Below, in pieces: positions 37,732-48,010 of a stretch of DNA of 64,000 bases; positions within the stretch are counted from its first letter, which is position 1, and each line of letters opens with the position of its first letter. Below the pieces are notes generated by a model. That model searched no databases and was not told where the DNA came from. It saw nothing but the letters and a program-made list of their open reading frames with translations. This DNA comes from Phycisphaeraceae bacterium (lineage in GTDB: Bacteria > Planctomycetota > Phycisphaerae > Phycisphaerales > UBA1924): positions 310,001 through 374,000 of the forward strand of contig JAHCJI010000001.1 of NCBI GenBank assembly GCA_026126305.1. Reading direction: 5' to 3'. The position numbers and the translations under genes were made by a program.

Positions 37732-39747
37732 ATGAAGTTGGGGGACTTGCGTACGCCAAACCGTGTCGGCAGAACATTTTGTCCGACACGGGGCTGGGCT
37801 CATAGGCTGTGTTCGGTTGGCGTTGGAGTGGCGGTTGGATGCGTTCCAAGCCTTGTTCTGGGCCAGGGCTTTACCCTGGTGGACGTTGGTCCTGAGGTGG
37901 GCGTGCCCCGGGGCGAGTATTTTGCCCCGCCCGTCATGACCGCGGGCATCGCGGCGGTCGACGTGGACGGCGATGGTTGGATCGACTTTTTCGTGCCCTG
38001 TGCCGAGGGCAAGCCCGACCTTTTGTACATGAACAACGGCGATGGCACGTTTACCGAGATGGCCCGGGAGTTGGGCGTCTCGGGCATGGAACGCGGCGAG
38101 AAGCCCCGCTCACGCGTGCCGTTGTTCTTTGATTTCGATGGTGACCGACGGCTCGACTTGTTGGTGATTGGCGATTCGTCGATGACAGGTATCGCCGACA
38201 TCCGCTACGACTGGACCTTCCCGCGTTTGTATCGACAACTGCCCAACGGCCGGTTCGAGGACGTCAGCGAGGCTGTGGGCCTGGCCGATCTGGATCTGGT
38301 GAGCGACCATGCAGCGCTCTTGCCCGGTTCGGGAGCCACGTTGTACCCCCGGCATCTTGGCAGCGTGGCGGCGGGCGATCTCAACGGCGACGGGTACCTT
38401 GACCTGGTGATCGGTCTCTGGCAGTCGGTGGGCACGAACCACCCGAAGGAGATTGGCGCACGCGTGCTGTTGAACGTACCCGACCCGGAGACAGGCGGGC
38501 GCCGCTTCGAGGACGTGACAATCGCCACGCTGGCACCGGGCGTGCCCGATCCGGGCATCAGCCGCTTCGGCAGTTTCTGGCAGATCGTCATCCACGACTT
38601 CGATGGCGATGGGCTGATGGATATCTATGGCGTCTGCGACATGGGGCCCAACCGACTGTGGCTCAATCGCGGGACTTTTGAGGAGCCCTCGCGTCCTGGC
38701 GTTCGGCTGTTGCGTCCGATGCCCAATGCGGCGGCGGCCGCTGGCATGACCGGCATGGACCGTCCATTTATGCCAGAGCCCGACATGGGCGTTGCCTTGG
38801 GCGACTGCAACAACAACGGGTTGCTCGATGTCTACATCACCAAGATTGATGTTCCCGGCTCGCCGACGCATAACGATCTACTGGTGTGCCAGACCAGGAG
38901 CCCGCTGCTGTACGCGAACCGTGCCGTCGAGGCCGGGGTCATGGGGTCGCGTTTCGGCTTTGGCTGGGGCACGACTTTCCAGGACCTGGACAACGACGGT
39001 TGGATCGACCTGCTGGTGACCAATGGTTTTACCGAGTGCAGCGATCGGCCCGTTTTGATGATGAACCGGACCTCCGCCGAGGGCGTGCGATTCGTTGAGC
39101 ACCCGGTGCCCGATTTCAATCGCATCGAGCGTGGCGCGACCGTGATTGGTGCCGACCTCGACCGCGATGGGCACGTCGACATCCTGCACACGATCATGAT
39201 GACCGCCGAGTCTTCATGCACCGAGTCGATCGTGCAGGTGTTGCGCAACGTGCCCGAGTGTGGCTCGGACTGCAACCCCTGGATCGTGATCCAGCCGCGC
39301 ATGGCCGGTCCGAACTACTTTGCCATCGGTGCCGTGGTCCGCGTCCGCGTCGAACGCGCCTCGGACACGTTGAGCATGATGCGACTGCTGACGGCGGGTA
39401 TCAGCATGGCCGGCCAGGAGCCCGCCGAGGCCCACTTTGGCCTGGGCCGTGGCACGCTGCCCACCGATCGCCTGGTCATCACCATCGAGTGGCCCAATGG
39501 GTCCTCGCCCACCATGATCGAGGGCACCGTGGGCGATCTTGCGGGCGCGGTCCATACCGTGGGCCCGTGCTCGGTCATGGACATCGACGGCGAACACGGC
39601 GTGCTCAACTTCTTTGACCTGCTGGCGTTCCTCAACGCCTTCCAGGCCGGGAACATGCTCGTGGCCGACCTGGCCGAGCCCTACGGCGTGCTCGATTATG
39701 CCGACCTTCTCGAGGCCATCGAGCTGGTTCGTCGCGGCTGCCCCTGA
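37732..39747 (+). CDS. FG-GAP/ASPIC exported protein with GC-ended tail (copy 2)
   Basis: 671 residues from ATG at 37732, RBS GGTAGGGGG upstream. After a signal region (CSVGVGVAVGCVPSLVLGQ) it aligns end to end with copy 1: VDVDGDGWIDFF, FDGDRRLD, LNGDGYLD, FDGDGLMD, NNNGLLD, DNDGWIDLL and DRDGHVD repeats, then the ASPIC-type segment NYFAIGAVVRVRV and FGLGRG, and a tail with LNFFDLLAFLNAFQAGNM then DLAEPYGVLDYADLLEAIELV ending RGCP. It differs in a longer ASPIC loop (PECGSDCNPW). Tandem duplication, with the copies separately promoted. Role unknown. Confidence 0.82.
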   Translation: MKLGDLRTPNRVGRTFCPTRGWAHRLCSVGVGVAVGCVPSLVLGQGFTLVDVGPEVGVPRGEYFAPPVMTAGIAAVDVDGDGWIDFFVPCAEGKPDLLYMNNGDGTFTEMARELGVSGMERGEKPRSRVPLFFDFDGDRRLDLLVIGDSSMTGIADIRYDWTFPRLYRQLPNGRFEDVSEAVGLADLDLVSDHAALLPGSGATLYPRHLGSVAAGDLNGDGYLDLVIGLWQSVGTNHPKEIGARVLLNVPDPETGGRRFEDVTIATLAPGVPDPGISRFGSFWQIVIHDFDGDGLMDIYGVCDMGPNRLWLNRGTFEEPSRPGVRLLRPMPNAAAAAGMTGMDRPFMPEPDMGVALGDCNNNGLLDVYITKIDVPGSPTHNDLLVCQTRSPLLYANRAVEAGVMGSRFGFGWGTTFQDLDNDGWIDLLVTNGFTECSDRPVLMMNRTSAEGVRFVEHPVPDFNRIERGATVIGADLDRDGHVDILHTIMMTAESSCTESIVQVLRNVPECGSDCNPWIVIQPRMAGPNYFAIGAVVRVRVERASDTLSMMRLLTAGISMAGQEPAEAHFGLGRGTLPTDRLVITIEWPNGSSPTMIEGTVGDLAGAVHTVGPCSVMDIDGEHGVLNFFDLLAFLNAFQAGNMLVADLAEPYGVLDYADLLEAIELVRRGCP

Positions 39748-39795
39748 CAGTCGCGTAAGCACACAGGCGATTCCTCCTCCTCCCCCTCCTGGGGA

Positions 39796-39829
39796 TTGAG
39801 AACACCCGCTCGAAGGCGGGTGTTCTCAA
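39796..39829. terminator. bidirectional hairpin between convergent genes
   Basis: A perfect 14-base inverted repeat, left arm 39796-39809 and right arm 39816-39829, with a six-base loop. It lies between FG-GAP copy 2 and rplU, which converge here. T-runs are short, so it may act as a symmetrical terminator or transcript end-protecting hairpin. Confidence 0.75.
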
Positions 39830-39875
39830 TACGTCTGTTCCATGGTCGCCTGCGCGGGGGGCGGGCCGTGTGGCG

Positions 39876-40202
39876 TCAGCCGTTCAGGCCGGTGACCTTC
39901 ACCAGCGTGTAGCGCTGGCGGTGGCCGGTCTTTCGGCGGTAGCCCTTCTTGGAGCGGTACTTGTGGATGTCGATCTTCTCGCCCTTGGTCACGGGCTCGA
40001 CGACCTCTGCCGTGACACTGGCGCCGCCGACGTAGGGCGTGCCGACCTTGGCCGAGCCGCCGGGCTCGCCGATGACCAGGACCTTGTCGAAGGTGAGGCT
40101 CTCGCCCTGGCTGGCTTGGCCGCCCTTGTACAGGTCGATGAGGATCTCCTCGCCCTGGGTGACTTTCCGCTGGCCGCCCGACTCTTCGATGATCGCGTAC
40201 AT
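39876..40202 (-). CDS. rplU: 50S ribosomal protein L21
   Basis: 108 residues. MYAIIEESGGQRKVTQGE at the start, PYVGGASVTAEVVE in the middle and the HKYRSKKGYRRKTGHRQRYT box are the L21 signature, which binds 23S rRNA. In most bacteria rpmA (L27) follows directly; here the downstream side is a terminator-like hairpin and no L27-like ORF is near. It has a small intergenic hairpin upstream that could be a leader element. Confidence 0.96.
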   Translation of the reverse strand: MYAIIEESGGQRKVTQGEEILIDLYKGGQASQGESLTFDKVLVIGEPGGSAKVGTPYVGGASVTAEVVEPVTKGEKIDIHKYRSKKGYRRKTGHRQRYTLVKVTGLNG

Positions 40203-40238
40203 GGGTGATACCTATCAGTTGCCGCACAGCGAATGGGG

Positions 40239-40255
40239 CGGGAGTAAGCCTCCCG
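40239..40255 (-). promoter_or_regulatory. leader hairpin before rplU
   Basis: CGGGAG/CTCCCG form a perfect six-base stem with a five-base loop, 37 bases before the rplU start codon on the minus strand. The position suits an r-protein leader or a translation-blocking hairpin. No known L21-leader consensus could be checked. Confidence 0.35.
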
Positions 40256-40323
40256 GCTTGGGGCCCGTGCCGTGGCGGGTGGAGAGTTTAGCCGGGGTTT
40301 GGGGCTGGGGAAAGCACAAGCGA

Positions 40324-41100
40324 TTACGAGGTATCGGACTGGAAGCACCAACGCGATCGATTCTTGCGGCCTCGGCCAAAGAAGAACGCGCCACCGTCAT
40401 AGATCCAGAGTTTGCACTCAGGAATGGAGGTGACTTCAAGGACGTATTGGGGATCAAACTTTGGACGAGTCCATGGCACGAGCTTACCTGAGAACGTCAT
40501 GGGCGGGAGCCTTCTCGGTCCCCATGGCAGCGGATCCTGGATGATGCTGGGCCAACCACCGATACGGACACCATCAAGCCGAGCGTCGTACGCTTCAACT
40601 GGCCAATGCGTTGTATCGACGGCTTGGTCAGGAAACTCATGATCCGTGGGCACGTCTCGTTCGACATAGCGCCATTCGCCGGGTTTGGCAGAAAACGGCC
40701 AGTGTACTTTTGGCGCTTTGATCTCCACGAGTTCGTCCACCGAGTCGTAAGCCCGCAACGCCCAGCCATGACCGTTGGGCATCAGGATCTGATAGTCATA
40801 CCGTTCGTGCTCATCCAGCAGCGTTTCCGCGACACCTTCATCATCGAAATCCATGAAGATGGTGATGCACGCGAGGTCTTTGAGTTCGTCGGGTACGAAC
40901 GGTGCCTGATCAAGCCTGAGCTGACACAATGGCGCGAGCGGGCGATCCTTCCATACAGGCCAGGCTTCGCCCTGGCGTGCGAGCGTTACCCGCCCGATCC
41001 AACTGCTGTCCTTCCGTGCTCGCTGCTTGGAAACCGGGACAAGGACCGATGCCGGTCGGCCCCAATCCGTTTTGAGTTGCTCAAGGATGAGACCGTCCAT
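40324..41100 (-). CDS. DUF1963 (YwqG-like) protein
   Basis: 258 residues. A proline-rich PLCQLRLDQAPFVPDEL region followed by an acidic FMDFDDEG stretch, a VRIGGWPSIIQ motif and the C-terminal CKLWIYDGGAFFFG are the spaced marks of the DUF1963/YwqG family, whose function is not known biochemically. It lies three bases after typA on the same strand, so is likely cotranscribed with it. No signal peptide; presumably cytoplasmic. Relatives are often cytoplasmic sensors or immunity-like proteins, but no toxin partner is visible here. Confidence 0.65.
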   Translation of the reverse strand: MDGLILEQLKTDWGRPASVLVPVSKQRARKDSSWIGRVTLARQGEAWPVWKDRPLAPLCQLRLDQAPFVPDELKDLACITIFMDFDDEGVAETLLDEHERYDYQILMPNGHGWALRAYDSVDELVEIKAPKVHWPFSAKPGEWRYVERDVPTDHEFPDQAVDTTHWPVEAYDARLDGVRIGGWPSIIQDPLPWGPRRLPPMTFSGKLVPWTRPKFDPQYVLEVTSIPECKLWIYDGGAFFFGRGRKNRSRWCFQSDTS

Positions 41101-41103
41101 CCC

Positions 41104-42975
<1,872 letters not shown>

Positions 42976-43089
42976 AAAACATGCAGTCCCGGCGGGATCC
43001 CGCTTCGCCGGCCAGGTGCCGGTGCTGTTCCCAGTGTGCGAGGTGAAGGGTAGTCGCTCCGGCGGCTGGATACATGCCCGCCGGGGGTC

Positions 43090-44607
43090 TTAGCGCATTT
43101 CGAGTATGATCCGGCCTCGAACGGGTCCCGGGCTGGTTTCCACGTGCCAGCGGGCCGTCTCGAACAACGCCCATAAGGAAACGACTTCCTGTCCTTCCTG
43201 CCCTGGCGTGGGTGTATCGGCTCCATTCTGGGCGGGCGTGGCCTGCATCCGTTGCCACAGGGCCCAGGGCCGGGCCGAGCCTCGAACCGCTGACGATGGG
43301 GGCGGTGCTTGTCCGACCGCTTCGAGAACAATGGCGATGGCCGGGCTGTCATGTGATTCGGTCGGTTGGTTCTTTGCCGGCGGGCTCACGGCTTGGCCCG
43401 TCCCGGCCGTCACGGCCAGAACAAGTTCCCGCTCGTCGGGTCGCCGTTCGAGCAGGGTCCAGGCCACCTCGGGCCGAGGGCCAAAGATGTCGCTGGCCGC
43501 GCGGGTCTCTTGCAAAGGCCGCACGCGGACCCGACCCGTGGCCGGTGCGCTCACGTCGGGCTCGCTGCCAGCGTGTTCATGGGGTGCAACCGCGAGCCTG
43601 GCACCGAGTTCGACGCCCTTGCCCGTGCCACGCCGCACAATCAGTTCGCCGGCGTCTCCTCCCGGCTGGAGACCTTCGGGTACCAGCCCGGCCAGCCCCA
43701 CCCGATCGAGCACCGCGTTCACGATGGTCGACGATGGGGCGGCAAGATCGAACAGCACTCCCTCGGCAAGTGGTGGGGGTTCGGCGATCGAGGCGGATCG
43801 CTGATCGTGCAGGCTTGGCTTTTGGAGCGGGCCGATGCCAACCTCGACGTGCTTGTCCAAGACCGTGGCCCACAAAGTGAGCGGTTGCGCCTGCTCGGGC
43901 TTTTGCCAGAACCAGGGCCACAGCGTGCCACCCTGGCCCAAAGGCCGCCAGAATCCGCGAACCACCGCATCGGTCGGCATGGTGTCGAGCCATTGCACAC
44001 CGAGCCCGCTCGTTCGGCCGGCCGACACCGCCAGCGTGCGGACCAACAGCCATTCAGCGCCCGCGGGTGCCAGCGCCAGCACGCTGCGCCCGTCCACCAG
44101 CGGGGGCAGTGTCGAGAGCAGGAACGATTCTTCCTCGAGCCCCAACACGGCGCGGCCGTGGACGATCCTGCGGGGCACGGCCCGGGTGCGTCGAACGACG
44201 CGCACGTCCATGGCCGAATCGACGGCGGCCAACACGAGCCAATCGATGGGGGCGCCCGCTTCCCGGCGTGCCAGCGCGAGCACGGCTTGGCCGCCCAGCA
44301 ACCCGTCGAAGGCGACGCCTTGTTCGACATCCAGGCGATCGGCCAGCAGCGACCAGCCCCGTCGCGTGCCTTCGAGCGCGTTGAGTTCCGAGATCCAGCG
44401 CTGCACCGCGGCACCGGCCGGGCCTTGTCGCAGTCTGGCCGCATCGGTCACCGAGAACGCAGCGTCGATGTTTGCGGGCAATCGTTCGAGCAGTTCGGTC
44501 CCGTCCCGCAACGCGGTTGGCGATTGGTGGGCCAGCGCTTGTCCCATGGTCAGGGCCCCGAACACGAGCGCCAGCATGGATGCCACGGTGCGTCGCACGT
44601 TGCTCAC
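43090..44607 (-). CDS. exported protein of sigma factor operon, unknown
   Basis: 505 residues if started at the GTG at 44607 that overlaps the anti-sigma stop (GTGA); a GTG at 44598 is an alternative. The signal peptide is SMLALVFGALTMGQALA. The body is a mixed alpha/beta, Pro/Arg-rich domain with no recognised fold: TTLPANIDAAFSVTDAARL-like start, GGQAVLALARREAG and ERRPDERELVLAVTAG. Co-translation with an ECF sigma and anti-sigma pair suggests it is a regulator or target of that envelope-stress unit. Function unknown. Confidence 0.68.
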   Translation of the reverse strand: MSNVRRTVASMLALVFGALTMGQALAHQSPTALRDGTELLERLPANIDAAFSVTDAARLRQGPAGAAVQRWISELNALEGTRRGWSLLADRLDVEQGVAFDGLLGGQAVLALARREAGAPIDWLVLAAVDSAMDVRVVRRTRAVPRRIVHGRAVLGLEEESFLLSTLPPLVDGRSVLALAPAGAEWLLVRTLAVSAGRTSGLGVQWLDTMPTDAVVRGFWRPLGQGGTLWPWFWQKPEQAQPLTLWATVLDKHVEVGIGPLQKPSLHDQRSASIAEPPPLAEGVLFDLAAPSSTIVNAVLDRVGLAGLVPEGLQPGGDAGELIVRRGTGKGVELGARLAVAPHEHAGSEPDVSAPATGRVRVRPLQETRAASDIFGPRPEVAWTLLERRPDERELVLAVTAGTGQAVSPPAKNQPTESHDSPAIAIVLEAVGQAPPPSSAVRGSARPWALWQRMQATPAQNGADTPTPGQEGQEVVSLWALFETARWHVETSPGPVRGRIILEMR

Positions 44608-45488
44608 TTCCGTTCGAGCATGGCGTCGGACGCGGGCTCGGGCAACAGCAGCCAGGCACCGCCACCGACCCGGCCAAAATAGAGCACGCGTGGCGTGGCG
44701 TTTGTGGGTGCCGTCTGCCGGCTCCACCAGCCCGCCATGGGCCTGTCCGTTGCTGTGGTATCGGGGTCTCGCACGATGCTGGCGGCGCTCATGCCGTCTT
44801 GGCGAAGGGGCGCGTGCGCTCCGGTGGCGTGCTCGTGCCCACGGGGCGCGACGCTGGCCAGCAAGGGAAGGCGAGCGCCTTCATGAGGTTGCGTCGAACG
44901 ATCGGCAACACTGGCAAAGGCCGAGAACGTGCCGGGATCATCCGGCCGCAGATTGAACACGATGGTGCGCTCGACCTTGTTGGGGTCGATCTTGCTCGGA
45001 TCGACCGAGTCGGCCAGTTCGCGCTGCACCCGAGGCGGTACAACCTGCATGGTGGCCGCGTCGGACGCTCCACGGTCTATCAGCACGCCCAGTGGCCTTT
45101 GTGATTCGGGCAAGCGAAACTCCGGCGGGGTCAGCCGCACCCATGCCACGATGCCCGCGGTGATCGCCAGCGCGGTCAATGCAACGGCCGTGCGGCCGGC
45201 GAGCACGAAGCGATGCCCGCGCCGGGTAAGGAAGCCCCGCCTGGCTTCATACGACGCCAGCACGCGATTGGTCAGGTCGACGGGCAGCGCGGTGTTCGCG
45301 GCGCTCTGGCGCAGCATCGACAAGGCCTCGCTGGTCCGGCTGAATTCCTCGGCCAAATGCGGGTCGTGGCGCATCGCTTCGTGCAGCAGCCCCTTTCCCG
45401 CACGGTCGAGCTCGCCATCGAAGTACGCGTCGAGCAACTCTCTTGGGCTCTTGCCCGTGCCCGGATTGGAATGTTCTTGCCCACTCAT
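44604..45488 (-). CDS. putative anti-sigma factor, membrane protein
   Basis: 294 residues from ATG at 45488, which overlaps the sigma-factor stop. The N-terminal ELLDAYFDGELDRAGKGLL and RHDPHLAEEF pattern is the compact helical sigma-binding domain seen in other anti-sigma factors, but lacks the HxxxCxxC zinc motif. A membrane helix near residues 95-115 (VALTALAITAGIVAWV) leads to a periplasmic Pro/Arg/Asp-rich domain. Four-base overlaps on both sides place it in a tight operon with the sigma factor and the exported protein. Confidence 0.76.
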   Translation of the reverse strand: MSGQEHSNPGTGKSPRELLDAYFDGELDRAGKGLLHEAMRHDPHLAEEFSRTSEALSMLRQSAANTALPVDLTNRVLASYEARRGFLTRRGHRFVLAGRTAVALTALAITAGIVAWVRLTPPEFRLPESQRPLGVLIDRGASDAATMQVVPPRVQRELADSVDPSKIDPNKVERTIVFNLRPDDPGTFSAFASVADRSTQPHEGARLPLLASVAPRGHEHATGAHAPLRQDGMSAASIVRDPDTTATDRPMAGWWSRQTAPTNATPRVLYFGRVGGGAWLLLPEPASDAMLERK

Positions 45489-46108
45489 CGATCCACCCCA
45501 CGATCGACCCGATCGGTTTGACCTTCCACGCGGGCAGAAACAGGCCCGCGGCGCTCGGCACGAACGGCCTCGAGCGCGACACGAAGTTTGCGACGGCCAC
45601 GGTGCAGGTGGCTCTTGACGGTGCCCGAGGGCATGAGGAAGTGTTCGGCCAACTGCGCGATGGGCCAATCGCACTGGTGGAAGAGCACCACGATGTCGCG
45701 TTGCACCTCGGGCAGTCGAGAGAGCGCCTCGTCCAGATCGCTGCGCATCCTGGAGCGTTCTTCATCGCCACTGAGCGAGGCCATCGGGCCCGAGGCGTCG
45801 CACGCCGAGAAAGACACCAGATCGCTGTCATAGGTCGGCGAGGACTTCTGCACCACGTTGCAATGCAGCCGCTTGGCGATGGTGAACAGCCATGTTGAAA
45901 AGCGGAACCTCGTATCGAAGCGGTGCAGATTGGTCAGGGCACGGACGAAGGCCTCCTGCACCACGTCCTCGGCCACCTCGGGCCTGCCGCAGCGTCGGAG
46001 CATGAAGGCATAGAGCGATGCCTGATGGGCGCGAACCAACCCCGCCGCCGCCGTGCGGTCGCCCGAGAGGGCCGCGTGGATGAGTTCGATCTCACTCTTA
46101 CGATCCAT
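45485..46108 (-). CDS. ECF RNA polymerase sigma factor
   Basis: 207 residues. Region 2: LVRAHQASLYAFMLRRCGRPE then AEDVVQEAFVRAL and FRFSTWLFTIAKRL. Region 4: LPEVQRDIVVLFHQCDWPIAQ, with MPSGTVKSHLHRGRRKL as the recognition helix. Between them is a long loop (SSPTYDSDLVSFSACD), longer than in the sigma factor at 8912. A basic C-terminal tail follows. TATAGT lies eight bases before the ATG, so the message may be almost leaderless. Regulated by the overlapping membrane protein, by operon logic. Confidence 0.92.
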   Translation of the reverse strand: MDRKSEIELIHAALSGDRTAAAGLVRAHQASLYAFMLRRCGRPEVAEDVVQEAFVRALTNLHRFDTRFRFSTWLFTIAKRLHCNVVQKSSPTYDSDLVSFSACDASGPMASLSGDEERSRMRSDLDEALSRLPEVQRDIVVLFHQCDWPIAQLAEHFLMPSGTVKSHLHRGRRKLRVALEAVRAERRGPVSARVEGQTDRVDRGVDR

Positions 46109-46116
46109 GCTTTGTC

Positions 46117-46122
46117 ACTATA
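46117..46122 (-). promoter_or_regulatory. -10-like element near the sigma factor start
   Basis: On the minus strand TATAGT matches the -10 consensus in five of six positions and sits eight bases before the ATG at 46108, which would place the transcription start at or next to the start codon. No good -35 was found 17 bases upstream. Confidence 0.4.
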
Positions 46123-46200
46123 CCACAAGCCCGCGACCGGGTTGCACCCAGCGCGGGCATGTTGCTCAGAGAGTCCGAGAACAGCAGGGATCGTCTGGAT

Positions 46201-46893
46201 TCACGCCGCGGTGCGGCGTTGACGGCGGCGCGGCCTGGCTTGTGCCCGGACACCGGACTCTTCCAGCAACGCATCGACCACGTCCAGCGGGTCTTGTCCC
46301 CAGCGGTCGGCCCCGATCTCTTCGGCCAGGCCATCGGCCCGGTTAAAGACGCCCCCGCCCACAACCACCTGCAACCGGCGGCTTGGGTCCTGTTCGTGGA
46401 TGGTGTCGATGAGGTCGCGGATGACGGGCAAATCGTTGGCACCCGCGGCGAACAGCACCAAGGCCGACGGCTGGCGCTCTTTGATCTCGGCCAGCAGTTC
46501 GTCGTTGGGGATGCCCCCGCCGCCGTAGTAAACGGTGAACCCGTGGCTGATGAGCAGGTCCACCGCCAGTTGGCCGGCCAGGTCGTCCGAATCGCGCGGG
46601 CCGCACACCACCAGCACCGAGCGACCATTGCTGGGGGCGGCACTGATCAGACCGGCGGTCTGGTCGGCCAGCACGCGCAGGAGGCGCGTGGCGTAGTGGT
46701 GGCTGAGCTTGCTGAGTTGGTCGCCTCGGAAGAGCTTCTCGATCTTCTCATAGGTAGGCCAGTACAACTCGCCGATGAGGTCCACCGCCGTGTCGCCCGC
46801 CTCGAGCGCCCGCAGCACCACCTGCCGGGCCTCGGGCCGATCGCCCGAGATCAGGACATCAAAGAACCGTTCGCGAAGAGCGTCCGTGCACAT
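46201..46893 (-). CDS. cobalamin-binding-like protein with degenerate B12 motif
   Basis: 230 residues. Residues about 30-90 (ALEAGDTAVDLIGELYWPTY and SKLSHHYATRLLRVL) resemble the helical B12-binding_2 domain of methionine synthase and CarH-like regulators. The second half is a Rossmann-type domain with YYGGGGIPNDEL. The expected DxHxxG loop reads DSDDLAG, so the cobalt-ligating His is replaced. There is no MerR DNA-binding domain and no methyltransferase attached. It may sense something else or bind B12 in another way. Start ATG at 46893; stand-alone gene. Confidence 0.75.
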   Translation of the reverse strand: MCTDALRERFFDVLISGDRPEARQVVLRALEAGDTAVDLIGELYWPTYEKIEKLFRGDQLSKLSHHYATRLLRVLADQTAGLISAAPSNGRSVLVVCGPRDSDDLAGQLAVDLLISHGFTVYYGGGGIPNDELLAEIKERQPSALVLFAAGANDLPVIRDLIDTIHEQDPSRRLQVVVGGGVFNRADGLAEEIGADRWGQDPLDVVDALLEESGVRAQARPRRRQRRTAA

Positions 46894-47083
46894 TGTGCTT
46901 CCCCTGCTTTGCCCCTGCCGACCATGGCGGGGGGGTCAGTCCATCTTGCCACCGGGTCAGGCGAACGCCGCCGCCCCAAGGCCGGGCATCTATCGCCATC
47001 GCGAAGGCCTGTCTACGAGCCCGTTGAAAATTTTCTTGACCGGCAGATCCTGCGCGGCGAATCCTGCGCGGCTTGGGGCCCGA

Positions 47084-47872
47084 TTAGGGCTTACGTCCGC
47101 GATAACAAGTGCAGATTCCGCCGGTCAGCCCTTTGGCCAGGACATTTTCAAGCCCGGCGTCGCGCATGAGGCCCATGACCTGGCCTCGGGTGAGGAACGT
47201 CTCGACCGAACGGGGCAGGTAGCGGTAGGCACCGGTCTTGTCGCGGCTGATCCAGGTGGCGGTCCGGGGCATGACCACTTTGGTGTAAAAATCGTGCCCC
47301 CAGCGGATGGGTGCCAGGCGGGGGCGGTCGAACTCCAGGACGACCAGCCGACCGCCGGGCCGTAGGACGCGGGAAAACTCGGCAATGGCGGCCTCGGGGC
47401 GCTGCACGTTGCGCAGGCCAAAGGCAATGGAGACCACGTCGCAGCAGGCGTCGGCCAGGGGCAGCCGCATGGCGTCGCCTTCGACATAGACAATCTTGTT
47501 TGATAGACCATTACGCAATAGCGATTGTCTATTTCTGGCCCGTTCCAGCATGGCATGGGTGAAGTCGATGCCGATGACCCGGGCCGCGGGCGTCTTGGCG
47601 AAGGCCTCGGCCAGGTCTCCCGTGCCGCAGGCCACGTCGACAACAGTGTCGCCCGGCTGGACGGCGGCCTTTCGAACGGCGAACCGGCGCCAGTGCTGGT
47701 CGAGATAAAAGGAATGCAGGCGATTGTTGAGGTCGTACGAGTCGGCAATGGCGGTGAACATGTTGCGGACGCGGTCTGATTTATCGGACTGTTGATGGGG
47801 GTCGGCCAGTGCCTGATCGGTCCAGGCGGGGGCGTCCGTGTTGCTGGAAGTCATCGGGGCGTGTTCAGCCAT
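47084..47872 (-). CDS. menG: MenG/UbiE quinone methyltransferase
   Basis: 262 residues. S-adenosylmethionine-dependent methyltransferase for menaquinone (or ubiquinone) synthesis. The VVDVACGTGDLAEAF SAM loop, a DAMRLPLADACCDVVSIAFGLRNV motif typical of UbiE/MenG, and RLVVLEFDRP are clear. The C-terminus contains KTGAYRYLPRSVETF and ends CTCYRGRKP. An ATG at 47872 is used; a second ATG six codons in is equally good. The much longer minus-strand open frame up to 49009 is a shadow of the M48 gene. In Planctomycetota menaquinone is the expected product. Confidence 0.92.
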   Translation of the reverse strand: MAEHAPMTSSNTDAPAWTDQALADPHQQSDKSDRVRNMFTAIADSYDLNNRLHSFYLDQHWRRFAVRKAAVQPGDTVVDVACGTGDLAEAFAKTPAARVIGIDFTHAMLERARNRQSLLRNGLSNKIVYVEGDAMRLPLADACCDVVSIAFGLRNVQRPEAAIAEFSRVLRPGGRLVVLEFDRPRLAPIRWGHDFYTKVVMPRTATWISRDKTGAYRYLPRSVETFLTRGQVMGLMRDAGLENVLAKGLTGGICTCYRGRKP

Positions 47873-48010
47873 AACGTATGAAAGAGGGTAGAACTCCCGG
47901 CCGAGCCCCGAGCGCGGACGCGGGGTTTCTCGAAGGGTTCGTGGCCCCTCGGCGGCGGTTGGGGTTCGTCTGGCGCTCATATGGGTTGAGAGAGACAGAG
48001 GGAGGCGACG

